A stretch of DNA of 64,000 nucleotides from an uncultured Clostridia bacterium (GCA_947629005.1 CANRCD010000010.1:1-64000), one strand, 5' to 3'; positions 27,901-36,756 are shown, counted from the stretch's first letter. The notes: generated from the letters alone by a model not told the origin. Translations and numbers: made by a program.

Positions 27901-30900
27901 GTTAGGCCATGTGGACTTGCCGAGGTTGACGCTGAGGTTATTGCCGAGATGGAAAAGCGTTTTGGTGACGGCGCTCTCGCCCAGCATCCTGCCGTCGAGG
28001 TATACGGTGAGCTCGTCGGGGGTGGCGGTTACGGTATAGTTGTGCCACTCGCCCTTTTGCACGCTGTTTACGGCTTCCACGGCTTCCTCGTGGCCGTTGC
28101 TGCTTATCGTCATTGCCGCGCGGGCGCTGCCGGACTTTGTGCGGAGGAAGAAGTAGTCGTTTGTATCGTCGCCGACGGCAAAGGTGAAGAAGAAATCCTT
28201 ATCGGTATTGACAAGAACATCCATCGAAACGGTAAAAGCGTCGCGCCTGTCGAATATACCTCTGGGCAGGCTGAAATATCCGCCCGCGGAACCGTCGAGC
28301 GTCAGCACGCCGCCGTCTATCTTGGCGCTTCCGTGGAGCTCTCCCTCGCTGTCGGCTCCGTCCTGCTCAAAGGTATAGGTGTATTCCGGAGGCGTTCCCT
28401 CGGCGTCGGCGGGAAGCGGGCCCCACTTTTCCATCACGGCGTCGTATTCGTCGCGGGTAATTGCCAGCATAACGCCGTGCTTCGCGCCGGTAGGCATCTT
28501 ATAGCCGTAGGTCAGCCGCCTGAACACTCCGGATGCAATGTCGTCGGTTATCAGCGGGAAGAATCCCACGCCCCTGTTTTCGCCCTGATATCCGTCCAGC
28601 ATCAGGCAGCAGCGGCCGTCTATCATTTTGAATATGGCCGGACCCTCTACGCCCTTTATGTTTTCAACGTCCGAAGCGACTCTCGTGTAGGGGCCGCTAA
28701 GGCTGTCGGCGGCCTCAATGAACACGCTGAGACTCTCCTCATTCTTCGTAATGCGGTAATACTTGCCTCCCTCGTATATCATCGTGGTGTCGATAACGGA
28801 GGGATAGCCCTCGCCGCCAAGGAAAATTTCGGGCTCGGTAAAAGTGCGGAAGTCGCGCGTGCGGGCGCACTGAATGACCTTTTTGCCGATGTCGTCCCGC
28901 TGCGAGGCCCAGTAAATCAGATAATCTTGCTTATCCACATCGTAAATGGCCTCGGGCGCCCACGTGCAGCCCATGCGGTCGTCGCTGACCTTTATCATGC
29001 GCTGCTCGCTCCAATTGACAAGGTCATCGCTCTCCCAGAACATGAGGTACTTGCTGCCATTTCCGCCGTAGCTGCCCCAGTCGCCGCCGTTTGCGTCAAG
29101 GTCGGTGGCCATCAGGTAGAAGCGGTCGCCCTCGTAGCTTCTGATAATGTAGGGGTCGCGCAGGCCCCTCGTCCCCATCGTGGACTCGATGACGGGGAAA
29201 TTCCCGTTAAGGTCGCGCCAGTTAAGGCCGTCGTCGCTGATGGCGAGGTGGATTTGCTGAACCTCCCTTTCGCCGTTGACATTGCCGCGGAAATAGGCGT
29301 AGATATAGCCGACCTTCTCCTGCGCGGCGGGCTTGGCCTTTACGGTAAATTCAAAATCACGCGAGGCTCTTGCCCCGTTTCTCTCAACAGTGGCGGTGAG
29401 GGTTACGCTTTTGTCAGTCTCTCCCCTTGTGACAAAGCCGTCGGGCGTAATCGCCGCGTCGTTCGAGGCCCAGCTTATGTTAAGACCGCCGACGGTCTCG
29501 GGCACGGTTATGTGTCCGCGGACGTTGTCCGCGTCGGGGAAGGACAGGCCGCTGAGCAGGCCCTGAAGCTCGAGCTCCTCATCACTGACGGAGCCGTCAT
29601 TGACATAAATCGTGGCGGTGACGTCTCTGTATTCGGGCCGAAGATAGCGGTCGGGCGTCATATAGAGCACAGGCTCGCCGTCAAAGCCATAGTGAACCGT
29701 TTTGGCGGTCATATTCCTGAGATTTGTGCCCGCGGGCATATAGTGAACAACAAGCACGTCTCTGCCGTATTCGTCCTTGGTAAAAGAATTGTGGCCGGGG
29801 CCGGGCTCCGCCAAATTGTGCTCGGAGGCAAGAACAGGATAGCCCGTAACCTGCCAGCTTTCGGGGTTAAGCAGGTCGCCGCCCTCGTCCGCCGTCATAA
29901 GGCCGAGGCAGTATGTCGGGTCAACGCCGCTGCCCGAGAACGTAAGATAGAGCTTGCCGCCGTGCTTAAGCACGTTGGGGCCCTCGTCAACGGTTGCAAG
30001 GCGGCGGTCCCAGCCGTAGGAGGGAACGCGAAGCGTCACGGGGTCGGTTGTGATTTTCGCCGGCTCCGAGGGGTCCATCTCGGCTATGACGAGCTGCGAA
30101 TTGCCGATGCCCGCCGCCGTAATGGGCCGCTCCGCCCATATATAATAGTGCCTGCCGCCGTCCTCAAGGTATGTCATATCAAGGGTAATTCCCTCGGCGA
30201 TAAGAGGCTCGCCGTTTGCCCTTGTTATGCGCTCGGGCGCGCTCCACGCCCCGATGTCGGTCGGTTCGCCCTCGCAGGTAATTACGCGGCACTGCACGCC
30301 GCTCCAGTCGCCGTTGGTACTGGAGGCAAACAGGCAGCGGAGCTTGCCGCCGATCTCGTGGAGCTCGGGCGCCCAGTTATGGCTGCGCATATCGCCCGAC
30401 GCCCTATGCTCGAAAATCTTTATGTCCTGTGCCGAGGCGAGGCCCTCGATGGTGTCGGCCTCACGGAGGTACAAATCGAGCTGATTGCCGTATTCGTCGG
30501 TGGAAATAAAGTAGTACTTACCGTTATATTTATATATCACCGGATCGGCGCGGCCCGCTATCATCGGGCTGGCGTAGTCCGCCACGGCGGCTTTTCCCGT
30601 CACGGTATAAGCTCCGTTGCGGCTGAAATCCACAGCCTTGAGCTCGTCGGCGTTCCACTCCACGGGAATGACCTCCGTCGAGCCGTCGCTGTAGTTGGCG
30701 GTGAGGCCCGGCAGCTCAGTCACGGCCTTGTTGGGGGTTGTGGTCACGGTAACGGGCTCAACCGAGGTGTTTTTCACCTCGCCGAGCTTCTTGCGCAGAT
30801 AGTCGGCCTCGCCGCCGGAAAGCCGCAGTATGCCTGTGACACAGCCGTTCACGCCGTTCACGCGGATTCGGCCGGAGCCGTCAATCGCGGGGGCTGCGCC

Positions 30901-32214
30901 CGATACGGGCGTGAAATGGACAAGGTCCTCGGTTTCCCAGCGCTCATTTCTCGCGTCGGAGCCGTCAAGCCTGCGCGTCTCTGCACTGACGCCGATTTTG
31001 CCGTCCTCGGTGCGGTAGAGTTCGGGAGCGGAAAGCGTCCTTGTGGCGCCGGCTGCGGTGCCGTCGTCAAGGTCCGCCTCGGCATAAAGCACGCCGAGGC
31101 CAAAGTTCAATTCCTCCCAGCCGTCCTCCCCGCGCAGCGCGAGGTGCATGGACGAATTGACAGCGGCCATTTCGCGGCTGTCGTATGACAGGGGGCTCAT
31201 CTTGGTATAGGCGACGGCAAAGTCGTCATCCGTACCCATTAGCATTATGTTAAAATCCTTCGTAACTCCGTCCACGGAGGCCGTTACGACGGAGTATTTT
31301 GTTTCGGGGCCGACGGCTCTGTCTCCGCTCCAGCTGACGGCCCTGCCAAGAGATTCGGCGGGAAACGCGTAGCTCTCGTCGATGTTATACGGGATATCCA
31401 GCGCGTCAAGAGCCTGCTGCGGCTCGGCCTCGCCGAACATACCGGCGGTTATTTTGAGCCCGCCTATGGCCGTGTGCGTGAGGTCGGCGTTATAATAGCC
31501 CTCGACGACGTCAAGGCTGCCGAAACCGTTTATCTCGCCCTCAAGCTCCCTTGTGTAGACGCAGACGCCGTCCTTTTCCAGCGAAACTCCGTGGCCGCCG
31601 TCGCCGTTGTTCCACGCTGCCAGCGAAAAGGGCTGCCGCTTGTTCACGTTCTTTTCAAGCAGAGAGCCAAGGTTAGTCTTGTCGCTTGCCGACAGGGCGG
31701 CCCACACGCCGTTGATATCGAAGCGCACGGCCAAAATGAGCTTCCCGTCCGTGTCACGGAAGTAATAGTCGTGGTAGCAGATTCCCGTATCGCCGACCTT
31801 AAGGTTAAAGTCGAGCAGCACAAAATCCGCGCCTCGGCCATAGCCCGCGGCGGGAGCGATAAGGCGGCCCAAGCCGGAATTGTTCTTATCGTTTTCAAAG
31901 AAGGCCCTTTCGGACGTCAGGCTCGTACCCCTGCCGTCCCTGTAAAACTGGACTACGTAGTCGTCAAATCCGGCGTAATACTTGTAGTTAACGCTTGAAT
32001 TGTTCTCGTCGGCCACCCATCCCGGCCAATAGCTTGCCACAGGCTGGTCGGCTACGGTCGTATCGCCGGTATTCGGCGCGGTGAACAGCGTTTCGCCCTT
32101 CTCCCTTAGCTCGGCCGCCGTGTGAACGGGCGTTTCGGCCGCAAAGCTGAGCGGCGGAAGCGCGCCCAGCGCGATGGCGGAGGCCGCCAGAAGGGACAAT
32201 AGTTTTCTTGTCAT
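24901..32214 (-). CDS. Secreted GH43-GH43-GH51 arabinofuranosidase/xylosidase multi-enzyme
   Basis: The 2437-residue protein has a signal peptide, a beta-sandwich N-terminal region and an Ig-like domain. A GH43 five-bladed propeller follows at about 545-870, then a second Ig-like domain and a second GH43 at about 968-1265. A LamG-type domain spans about 1277-1449 and a GH51 alpha-L-arabinofuranosidase about 1472-2025. In GH51 the acid/base is Glu1823 (Gly-Asn-Glu-Gln-Trp) and the nucleophile Glu1932 (Phe-Ala-Gly-Glu-Tyr). Another LamG-like fold, an Ig-like part and the shared C-terminal module (Tyr-Val-Trp-Asp) complete it. Together the domains fit removal of arabinose and xylose branches from arabinoxylan or arabinan outside the cell. 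AAGGAGTGG precedes the start. It is the last gene of the minus-strand glycan operon. Confidence 0.88.
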   Translation of the reverse strand: MTRKLLSLLAASAIALGALPPLSFAAETPVHTAAELREKGETLFTAPNTGDTTVADQPVASYWPGWVADENNSSVNYKYYAGFDDYVVQFYRDGRGTSLTSERAFFENDKNNSGLGRLIAPAAGYGRGADFVLLDFNLKVGDTGICYHDYYFRDTDGKLILAVRFDINGVWAALSASDKTNLGSLLEKNVNKRQPFSLAAWNNGDGGHGVSLEKDGVCVYTRELEGEINGFGSLDVVEGYYNADLTHTAIGGLKITAGMFGEAEPQQALDALDIPYNIDESYAFPAESLGRAVSWSGDRAVGPETKYSVVTASVDGVTKDFNIMLMGTDDDFAVAYTKMSPLSYDSREMAAVNSSMHLALRGEDGWEELNFGLGVLYAEADLDDGTAAGATRTLSAPELYRTEDGKIGVSAETRRLDGSDARNERWETEDLVHFTPVSGAAPAIDGSGRIRVNGVNGCVTGILRLSGGEADYLRKKLGEVKNTSVEPVTVTTTPNKAVTELPGLTANYSDGSTEVIPVEWNADELKAVDFSRNGAYTVTGKAAVADYASPMIAGRADPVIYKYNGKYYFISTDEYGNQLDLYLREADTIEGLASAQDIKIFEHRASGDMRSHNWAPELHEIGGKLRCLFASSTNGDWSGVQCRVITCEGEPTDIGAWSAPERITRANGEPLIAEGITLDMTYLEDGGRHYYIWAERPITAAGIGNSQLVIAEMDPSEPAKITTDPVTLRVPSYGWDRRLATVDEGPNVLKHGGKLYLTFSGSGVDPTYCLGLMTADEGGDLLNPESWQVTGYPVLASEHNLAEPGPGHNSFTKDEYGRDVLVVHYMPAGTNLRNMTAKTVHYGFDGEPVLYMTPDRYLRPEYRDVTATIYVNDGSVSDEELELQGLLSGLSFPDADNVRGHITVPETVGGLNISWASNDAAITPDGFVTRGETDKSVTLTATVERNGARASRDFEFTVKAKPAAQEKVGYIYAYFRGNVNGEREVQQIHLAISDDGLNWRDLNGNFPVIESTMGTRGLRDPYIIRSYEGDRFYLMATDLDANGGDWGSYGGNGSKYLMFWESDDLVNWSEQRMIKVSDDRMGCTWAPEAIYDVDKQDYLIYWASQRDDIGKKVIQCARTRDFRTFTEPEIFLGGEGYPSVIDTTMIYEGGKYYRITKNEESLSVFIEAADSLSGPYTRVASDVENIKGVEGPAIFKMIDGRCCLMLDGYQGENRGVGFFPLITDDIASGVFRRLTYGYKMPTGAKHGVMLAITRDEYDAVMEKWGPLPADAEGTPPEYTYTFEQDGADSEGELHGSAKIDGGVLTLDGSAGGYFSLPRGIFDRRDAFTVSMDVLVNTDKDFFFTFAVGDDTNDYFFLRTKSGSARAAMTISSNGHEEAVEAVNSVQKGEWHNYTVTATPDELTVYLDGRMLGESAVTKTLFHLGNNLSVNLGKSTWPNDSYFAGSYDNVKIYCRALSAAEVAESCGIAPEDYSLAVDAANKGVDISEDMYGIFFEDINYAADGGMYSEAVKNRSFEAAHCNPDRGEAYTPLPGQGWTEENASAEYLKENPLNENNPTYLRLTAEAGGGVANDCYGGFAVHEGESFNASVFARGDYDGTVTVSIVNGNAVLGSTSFSGFGEDFAKYSGVIETDGFAENATVRVTLSEAGALDLDMISVMSRDTFNGRENGLRKDIVQLLADMHPGFVRFPGGCVVEGYDLSNRYSWKDSVGPVESRRENWNRRQTGANAYDYCQTLGLGFYEYFLLCEDIGAEPLPVLSVGIGCQYQRGDASSRDDLYNIYIQDALDLIEFANGDPAESEWAKLRADMGHPEPFGLKYIGIGNEQWDTSDYSANRVDENGWADNGNNFFRRYEAFEQAIHESYPEMKLISTSGPNSEGIDFDNAWNWLREHKDDKNFSYAVDEHYYRAPEWFLANVNRYDAYDRESFKVFAGEYAANGAYGNTLYAALTEAAYMTGLEKNADVVALASYAPLLAKLGANQWAPDMIWFNNALVYGSPDYYVQSMYANNNGSHTLASELTHAGGSATNGVGVGTWLTSAKFRNITVTDTDTGQKTSVSPAGGSTGAWSASDGVISQTDTNVEGALAVAPISAKNYTLELEAMKTGGGEGFIIPFNYEDENNYLFWNIGGWSNARHAIQRVSDGAKTDVTAEIPGSVTENEWHKIKIEVSGDHARCYLDGALIHDQYIGLTKGPVYASASADDESGDIIIKLVNTSRDRAKVNIRLDNAAYINPTATAYILSGDRPDQTNSAGSPDIITTREELVDGVSDDFSYELGGLAFAVLRIHTKDVFAVSSETVECGLYDLPVTAPVNMSDGSVRELEVDWRVPKGGAFASGGVYPIEGKILGTNLYAVAMVTVDGERIEGYSAGIEGGKAVFTAETEATAAVAAYDSEGRLVSVKRRSFIGRLALDLPDAAEVRAYVWDKELRPLAPPAVEKAQ

Positions 32215-32241
32215 TATTTTCCACTCCTTTTTATATGGATT

Positions 32242-34092
32242 TTATCTTAAAGCGCAGAGAGCCGCGCCGGTAATTCCGGCGTCGCCCAGCAGACGCGCGG
32301 GGCGGATCTCGGTTCTGGCGCAATATTTATTGAAGTCACGGGCGCGGACAAAGTCTATGAGCGGGCCGAAGAAGTCCGTCCCCTGATTGGATATGCCTCC
32401 GCCCACCGCTATGACGGCGGGCTGGAGCAGATTCACCAGCGACACGAGTCCGAGGCCCACATTGCGTATATAGGCGTTCACAACGTCCTTGGCGGCCGCG
32501 TCGCCCCTCGCCGCGCAGACAAAGGCCGTCCTGCCGTCAAGGCCGTTTTTTTCCGCCTCAACGCGCAGAGCAAGGCCGTTCGGGCCGTCCATGGCCTCGC
32601 GCGTCATACGCACAAGGGCCGAAGCCGAAGCCATGGCCTCCCAGCAGCCGCGGTTCCCACAGGTACAAAGCGGGCCGTCAGGGTCGATTATTATATGCCC
32701 CGGCTCGAAGCCCGCGCCGTTGAAGCCGCGATACAGCTCGCCGCCGAAAACGCCCCCGCCGCCGACGCCGGTGCCAAGCGTGATGAGCACAAGGCTGCTC
32801 TCGCCGCCGACGGACTGCTCGCCCAAGGCCGCGGCGTTGGCGTCGTTTTCGAGCGTCACCGGACGGCCCAGACGACCCCGAAGCATAGCCGCAAGCGGTA
32901 CATCCCGCATGGGGATGTTGTTGGAATAGCGCACCACTCCGGCGGCGGCGTCCACGGTTCCGGGACAGCCCACGCCCACCGCTCTGACAGCCGCGAAGCT
33001 TTCCCCCGCTACGGAACGGCAAAGCTCCGCCATGTCGTCTGCAATTTCGTCAACCGGCCTTTGCGGCAGGGTGGGCGCGGAAGCCTTCCTGATTATGCGG
33101 CCGCGCTCGTCGGTAAGGCCGGCGGCGATGTTCGTACCGCCAAGGTCTATGCCCACATAAAGGGCCGCCCTGCGAGACACGATCAGTGTCATATCTCCCT
33201 TGAAGCCGACGAGGCCGTAACGGTGAGGAACAATAAAGGCGGCGCCCTTTTTTATTTCCGTTCCGTCGGCAAAGCCCGCGCCGTCAATCACAGCAACGGC
33301 GGCAAAGTCCGGCCAGCTCAGCTTGGCCTCGGAACTGACGGTGATTTTTTCAACCGTGTAAAACTCGCAGCTCACAAGCCGTTCACGGGTAAAGCCATCG
33401 CCGGAGACGGTTTCAGTCTCACACTCGGCCGGCACGTATGGGCAGACTGCAACGTCGAGAGCGCGCTCGGTGTGGAGGGTGCGTGGCTTTCCGTCCTCAA
33501 GCCTGCCGTAATCGTAAAGACGGTAAGTAACGTCGCTGCTCTGCTGAGTTTCAAGCACCGTCACTCCGCCGCCGAGGGCGTGAATCGTCCCCGGCTCTAT
33601 CTGAAAGAAATCCCCCTTATGCACGGGCCGTCGTCTGAGCAGCTCCGTCCAGCGGCCTTCTTCAGCCATGGAGCGCAGCTCAGCGGGAGTTTCGGCGTTG
33701 TGCCCAAGCACAATATCCGCGTTGGGGCGGCTTTCCAGCACGTACCAGCACTCGGTCTTGCCGAAGCTGTTTTCGTGCTCACGGGCGTAGGCGTTGTCTG
33801 GATGAACCTGTACGCTCAGGTCGGAGGCGGTGTTAATAAGCTTTATCAAAAGCGGAAATTCACCCTCTCCGCCGCCGAATATATCCCTGTGGGCGTTCCA
33901 AAGCTCGGAGAGCTTCATTCCCGCATATCTGCCCGAGGCAACCGCGCAGTCGCCCGCGGGGTGCGCGCTTATCAGCCAGCACTCGCCGTCGCCGTCCTGC
34001 GCGCGCTCAAAACCGAAGGCTGTCCTGAGCCGTTTGCCGCCCCAGACGGTTTTTTTAAATGCAGGCTCAAGAAATATAAGTTCACTTTCCAC
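32242..34092 (-). CDS. Mannose-6-phosphate isomerase fused to ROK-family sugar kinase
   Basis: Residues 1 to about 310 are a class I phosphomannose isomerase, with metal-binding residues in Gln-Val-His-Pro-Asp-Asn, Lys-Thr-Glu-Cys-Trp-Tyr and Pro-Gly-Thr-Ile-His. Residues from about 312 are a ROK kinase: Gly-Ile-Asp-Leu-Gly-Gly-Thr phosphate loop, catalytic Asp in Glu-Asn-Asp-Ala-Asn, Gly-Thr-Gly-Val-Gly-Gly-Gly, and the zinc motif Cys-Thr-Cys-Gly-Asn-Arg-Gly-Cys. The GTG at 34092 was chosen because GGAGGTG stands 6 bases before it; it begins one base after the GH43 stop, so translation is probably coupled. A glucokinase or fructokinase plus isomerase could channel hexoses into glycolysis. 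The real substrates are not shown by the sequence. Confidence 0.88.
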   Translation of the reverse strand: MESELIFLEPAFKKTVWGGKRLRTAFGFERAQDGDGECWLISAHPAGDCAVASGRYAGMKLSELWNAHRDIFGGGEGEFPLLIKLINTASDLSVQVHPDNAYAREHENSFGKTECWYVLESRPNADIVLGHNAETPAELRSMAEEGRWTELLRRRPVHKGDFFQIEPGTIHALGGGVTVLETQQSSDVTYRLYDYGRLEDGKPRTLHTERALDVAVCPYVPAECETETVSGDGFTRERLVSCEFYTVEKITVSSEAKLSWPDFAAVAVIDGAGFADGTEIKKGAAFIVPHRYGLVGFKGDMTLIVSRRAALYVGIDLGGTNIAAGLTDERGRIIRKASAPTLPQRPVDEIADDMAELCRSVAGESFAAVRAVGVGCPGTVDAAAGVVRYSNNIPMRDVPLAAMLRGRLGRPVTLENDANAAALGEQSVGGESSLVLITLGTGVGGGGVFGGELYRGFNGAGFEPGHIIIDPDGPLCTCGNRGCWEAMASASALVRMTREAMDGPNGLALRVEAEKNGLDGRTAFVCAARGDAAAKDVVNAYIRNVGLGLVSLVNLLQPAVIAVGGGISNQGTDFFGPLIDFVRARDFNKYCARTEIRPARLLGDAGITGAALCALR

Positions 34093-34093
34093 G

Positions 34094-35641
34094 TTATTCA
34101 CCTCCATACGCGGAGTAGGTCACGCGGCGAAACTCGGCCCATTTTTCCTTATATAAAAGGTCCTGACAGCATATACCCGCCATGGCCCCCGTGAAGCCGA
34201 GAAAAACGTGCTCATCGGTTAAAATCGTCATGTCCAGCTCCCCGCAAACGGGCGTTAAGCCCGCGCCCGCGCCCGCATAAAAGCGCAGCCGCGCGCCGTC
34301 TATCTCCGCGCGGAGCTCGATATCGGCATTTTCCGGCACGGCGACGAAGCCACTTGGATAGGATAGCCGCTTGTTGTCGCAGCTAAGCGCCCGAACCTGC
34401 TTCACGCCGCCGCTGCGCGTCACGTACAGGTAGTGCCAGTGGCAGGTATCGTAAAACAGAACGAGGCCTGCCAGATGTTTTTCACAGTCCGGCTCAAAGG
34501 AGAGACGCACCGTAAAGCCGACCCGCGCGCTGTCGAGCCTGCGGGCCAGCAGCGACTGGTCGAACAGGCTGTTAAGCCCGTCCCGCCCGCGCAGGCGAAG
34601 CCCGCCCGCGCCGAGCTCCATATCGGGTCCAAGGGGCCGCCGCAGGCTTTGGAAGCAACTTGGCAGAGCCCCCGCTGTGAGGTCGCAGTCCGCGCTCTCC
34701 TCGGGAAAGACAAACTCGCTCAGGCCCTTGGGCTCGGGCACGAACACGCGCGGATTCTCGCCGCCGCCCCAGAGCCGCAGCCAGCCGCCGTCATCCCACT
34801 CCACTTTCTGCACGCAGACCTCACGCCCGAAAAAACAGTGTCCGGAACTTGAATACCTTGCTGCCAGATGCACCATGTAAAGCCCGTCCGGCGTTTCCAC
34901 AAGGTCGGCGTGGCCGGCCTTCTGAAGCGGTAGGTCGGGGTTGTCCCTCGAGTGGAGCAGAATAAAGGGGCAGTCCTCCCACGGACCGAAAAGCGAGCCT
35001 GCGCGGGAAAGCTGCGCCGAATGGCGCACTCCTGTGCCTCCCTGCGCCTTTAAAAGGTAATATACGCCGCCGAAATTGTACAGGTGCGAGCCCTCCACCA
35101 GCTCGCCGGAGGGCGAGGAATAAAGCGGCCTGAGCTCGCCAGTTAAGCGCTTTGCGGCGGGGTCGTATTCCTGTATGTAAAGACCGTTGAAGCGCCGGTT
35201 TTCGCCGTAGTGATTGTCGAGGCTTATAAGCCACTTGCGCCCGTCTCTGTCGTGAAAAAGCGATGGATCGAAGCCAATCGAATTAAGGTATACCGGCCGC
35301 GACCATGGGCCGTCAATGCTTTCGGCGGTTATCAGGTAGTTGTCGGTGGCCATCATTGGGCCGCGCTCGCGGACGTTTGTATAAACAAGATATATCCGTT
35401 TGCCGTCGTAGGAAAGGTCAGGCGCCCATACGCCGCCGCCGTCAGGCACGGCTCGAAGGTCAAGCAGAGCTTCGTCCGCCAGCGGGCGCGAGTGCAGCCG
35501 CCAGTGCTTTAAGTCGCGGGAGTGATATATGCTGACGCCGGGCCACCACTCGAAGGTGGAGGCCGCTATGTAGTAATCGTCGCCCACACGGATAATCGAG
35601 GGGTCGGGGTTGAAGCCGCGGATAACAGGATTTTCTATCAT
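34094..35641 (-). CDS. Intracellular GH43 beta-xylosidase/arabinofuranosidase
   Basis: This 515-residue GH43 enzyme has the propeller catalytic triad at Asp13 (Asn-Pro-Asp-Pro-Ser), Asp125 (Gly-Phe-Asp-Pro-Ser) and Glu183 (Glu-Gly-Ser-His-Leu-Tyr). A concanavalin-like C-terminal beta-sandwich (about 325-505) is typical of intracellular GH43 beta-xylosidases, where it shapes the active site. There is no signal peptide. AGGTG stands 5 bases before the start. The gene follows the GH88 gene by 9 bases and abuts the isomerase-kinase gene, so it is in the middle of an operon. It probably acts on imported xylo- or arabino-oligosaccharides. Confidence 0.9.
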   Translation of the reverse strand: MIENPVIRGFNPDPSIIRVGDDYYIAASTFEWWPGVSIYHSRDLKHWRLHSRPLADEALLDLRAVPDGGGVWAPDLSYDGKRIYLVYTNVRERGPMMATDNYLITAESIDGPWSRPVYLNSIGFDPSLFHDRDGRKWLISLDNHYGENRRFNGLYIQEYDPAAKRLTGELRPLYSSPSGELVEGSHLYNFGGVYYLLKAQGGTGVRHSAQLSRAGSLFGPWEDCPFILLHSRDNPDLPLQKAGHADLVETPDGLYMVHLAARYSSSGHCFFGREVCVQKVEWDDGGWLRLWGGGENPRVFVPEPKGLSEFVFPEESADCDLTAGALPSCFQSLRRPLGPDMELGAGGLRLRGRDGLNSLFDQSLLARRLDSARVGFTVRLSFEPDCEKHLAGLVLFYDTCHWHYLYVTRSGGVKQVRALSCDNKRLSYPSGFVAVPENADIELRAEIDGARLRFYAGAGAGLTPVCGELDMTILTDEHVFLGFTGAMAGICCQDLLYKEKWAEFRRVTYSAYGGE

Positions 35642-35650
35642 AAAAACACC

Positions 35651-36736
35651 TCACCAGAACAGGAATTTGCCGCCCCTGAGCTTGTAAATGGCCTCGGCAT
35701 AAAAGAAATCGCCGTAGATTACGGGAAGGCCCCGCCGCCCGTGGTACGCCTCGGCGCCCATCGTGAGCAGAGCGTCGGTCTCGGGGCTGAAATCGCAGTA
35801 TTTTTCAAGAGCCAGCACGGTTTCTATAGCCGCGCGGCGGTACTTTTCCTCCCCCAGTTCCAGCAGCCCGCAGGCAGCTATGGCCGAGGCCGTAGAGTCA
35901 ATAATGTCGGGCTCGGCGGGCGCGCGAAAGTCCGCGCGGGCAACATAGCCGGTCTTTTCCACGCAGGAGATGAAGTAGTCGGCCACGCGTCGCGCTGCGG
36001 CGAGATACCTTTCGTCTCCGGTGTGGATATAGCTGAGCGCGAAGCCGTAAATCGCCCATGCCTGTCCCCTTGACCATGAAGAGCCAACGCCGTAGCCCTG
36101 TCCGCCGAAGCTCTCAATATATGACCCGTCGGAGGGGCTGAGGCTGACGATGTGGCTGACGGAGCCGTCGTCCCTAATGTGCGAACGAAGCACCGTATCG
36201 GCATGAAGGCGGGCCACATAGCCGTAGCGCGGATCGCCGTGCTCCTTTTCGGCCCAGTAAAGCAGAGGGATGTTCATCATGCTGTCGATTATTACCCAGC
36301 CAACGCGGTCGTCGTTCCACGAGCGTATAAAACGCCCCATAGGATTGAACCGCGCGGCGAGAATGTCAGCGGCGTAAAGCGTCCTGAGACGGGATTTTTC
36401 GCCACCGAACAGGCGGTAATTCACGCCCGAGGAGATATGCCACATAAAGCCCACGTCGTGGTGCAGGCCGTCATATTTCAAAAACGCGCCGTCGAGCAGC
36501 AGTTCGGCCTTCTCTGCGACGGCGCGGTAAACTCCGCGCCCTGTGCCGAGGTACATCAGCCACATCAACGCCGGCCAGAAGCCGTTTGTCCACCATGTTA
36601 TATCAGTCTCGGCCTTGTTATCGTGAACGCCGTCCACCGCCGTATAGGGGAGCTTATCCGCCGAGCGAACCGCTGTGCGGCAGAGTTTTTCGTCAATTTT
36701 ACGCCAGATTGTATCTATTATTTCAGGGCTGTACAT
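35651..36736 (-). CDS. GH88 unsaturated glucuronyl hydrolase
   Basis: GH88 enzymes remove the 4,5-unsaturated uronic acid that polysaccharide lyases leave on oligosaccharides. The 361-residue protein has an alpha/alpha-barrel with candidate catalytic Asp94 (His-His-Asp-Val-Gly-Phe) and Asp151 (Val-Ile-Ile-Asp-Ser-Met). The spacing matches the Asp88/Asp149 pair known from Bacillus UGL. Ser-Trp-Ser-Arg-Gly-Gln-Ala-Trp is also typical. The start ATG at 36736 was chosen over a GTG 9 bases upstream because AGGAAG lies at good spacing only for the ATG. There is no signal peptide, so it acts inside the cell. It is the first gene of the operon and implies that a lyase product is imported. Confidence 0.9.
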   Translation of the reverse strand: MYSPEIIDTIWRKIDEKLCRTAVRSADKLPYTAVDGVHDNKAETDITWWTNGFWPALMWLMYLGTGRGVYRAVAEKAELLLDGAFLKYDGLHHDVGFMWHISSGVNYRLFGGEKSRLRTLYAADILAARFNPMGRFIRSWNDDRVGWVIIDSMMNIPLLYWAEKEHGDPRYGYVARLHADTVLRSHIRDDGSVSHIVSLSPSDGSYIESFGGQGYGVGSSWSRGQAWAIYGFALSYIHTGDERYLAAARRVADYFISCVEKTGYVARADFRAPAEPDIIDSTASAIAACGLLELGEEKYRRAAIETVLALEKYCDFSPETDALLTMGAEAYHGRRGLPVIYGDFFYAEAIYKLRGGKFLFW

Positions 36737-36756
36737 AGCTATCACTTCCTATGTAT

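Noticed and set aside
27475-31188. A 1237-codon open frame on the plus strand opposite the glycosidase gene
   Set aside because: It is antisense to a convincingly domain-rich gene, has skewed composition (Val, Ala and His rich) and no domains; it is a shadow of codon use in GC-rich DNA.
32695-34194. A 499-codon plus-strand open frame opposite the isomerase-kinase fusion
   Set aside because: The minus strand carries all catalytic motifs of two enzymes; the plus frame shows only composition bias.
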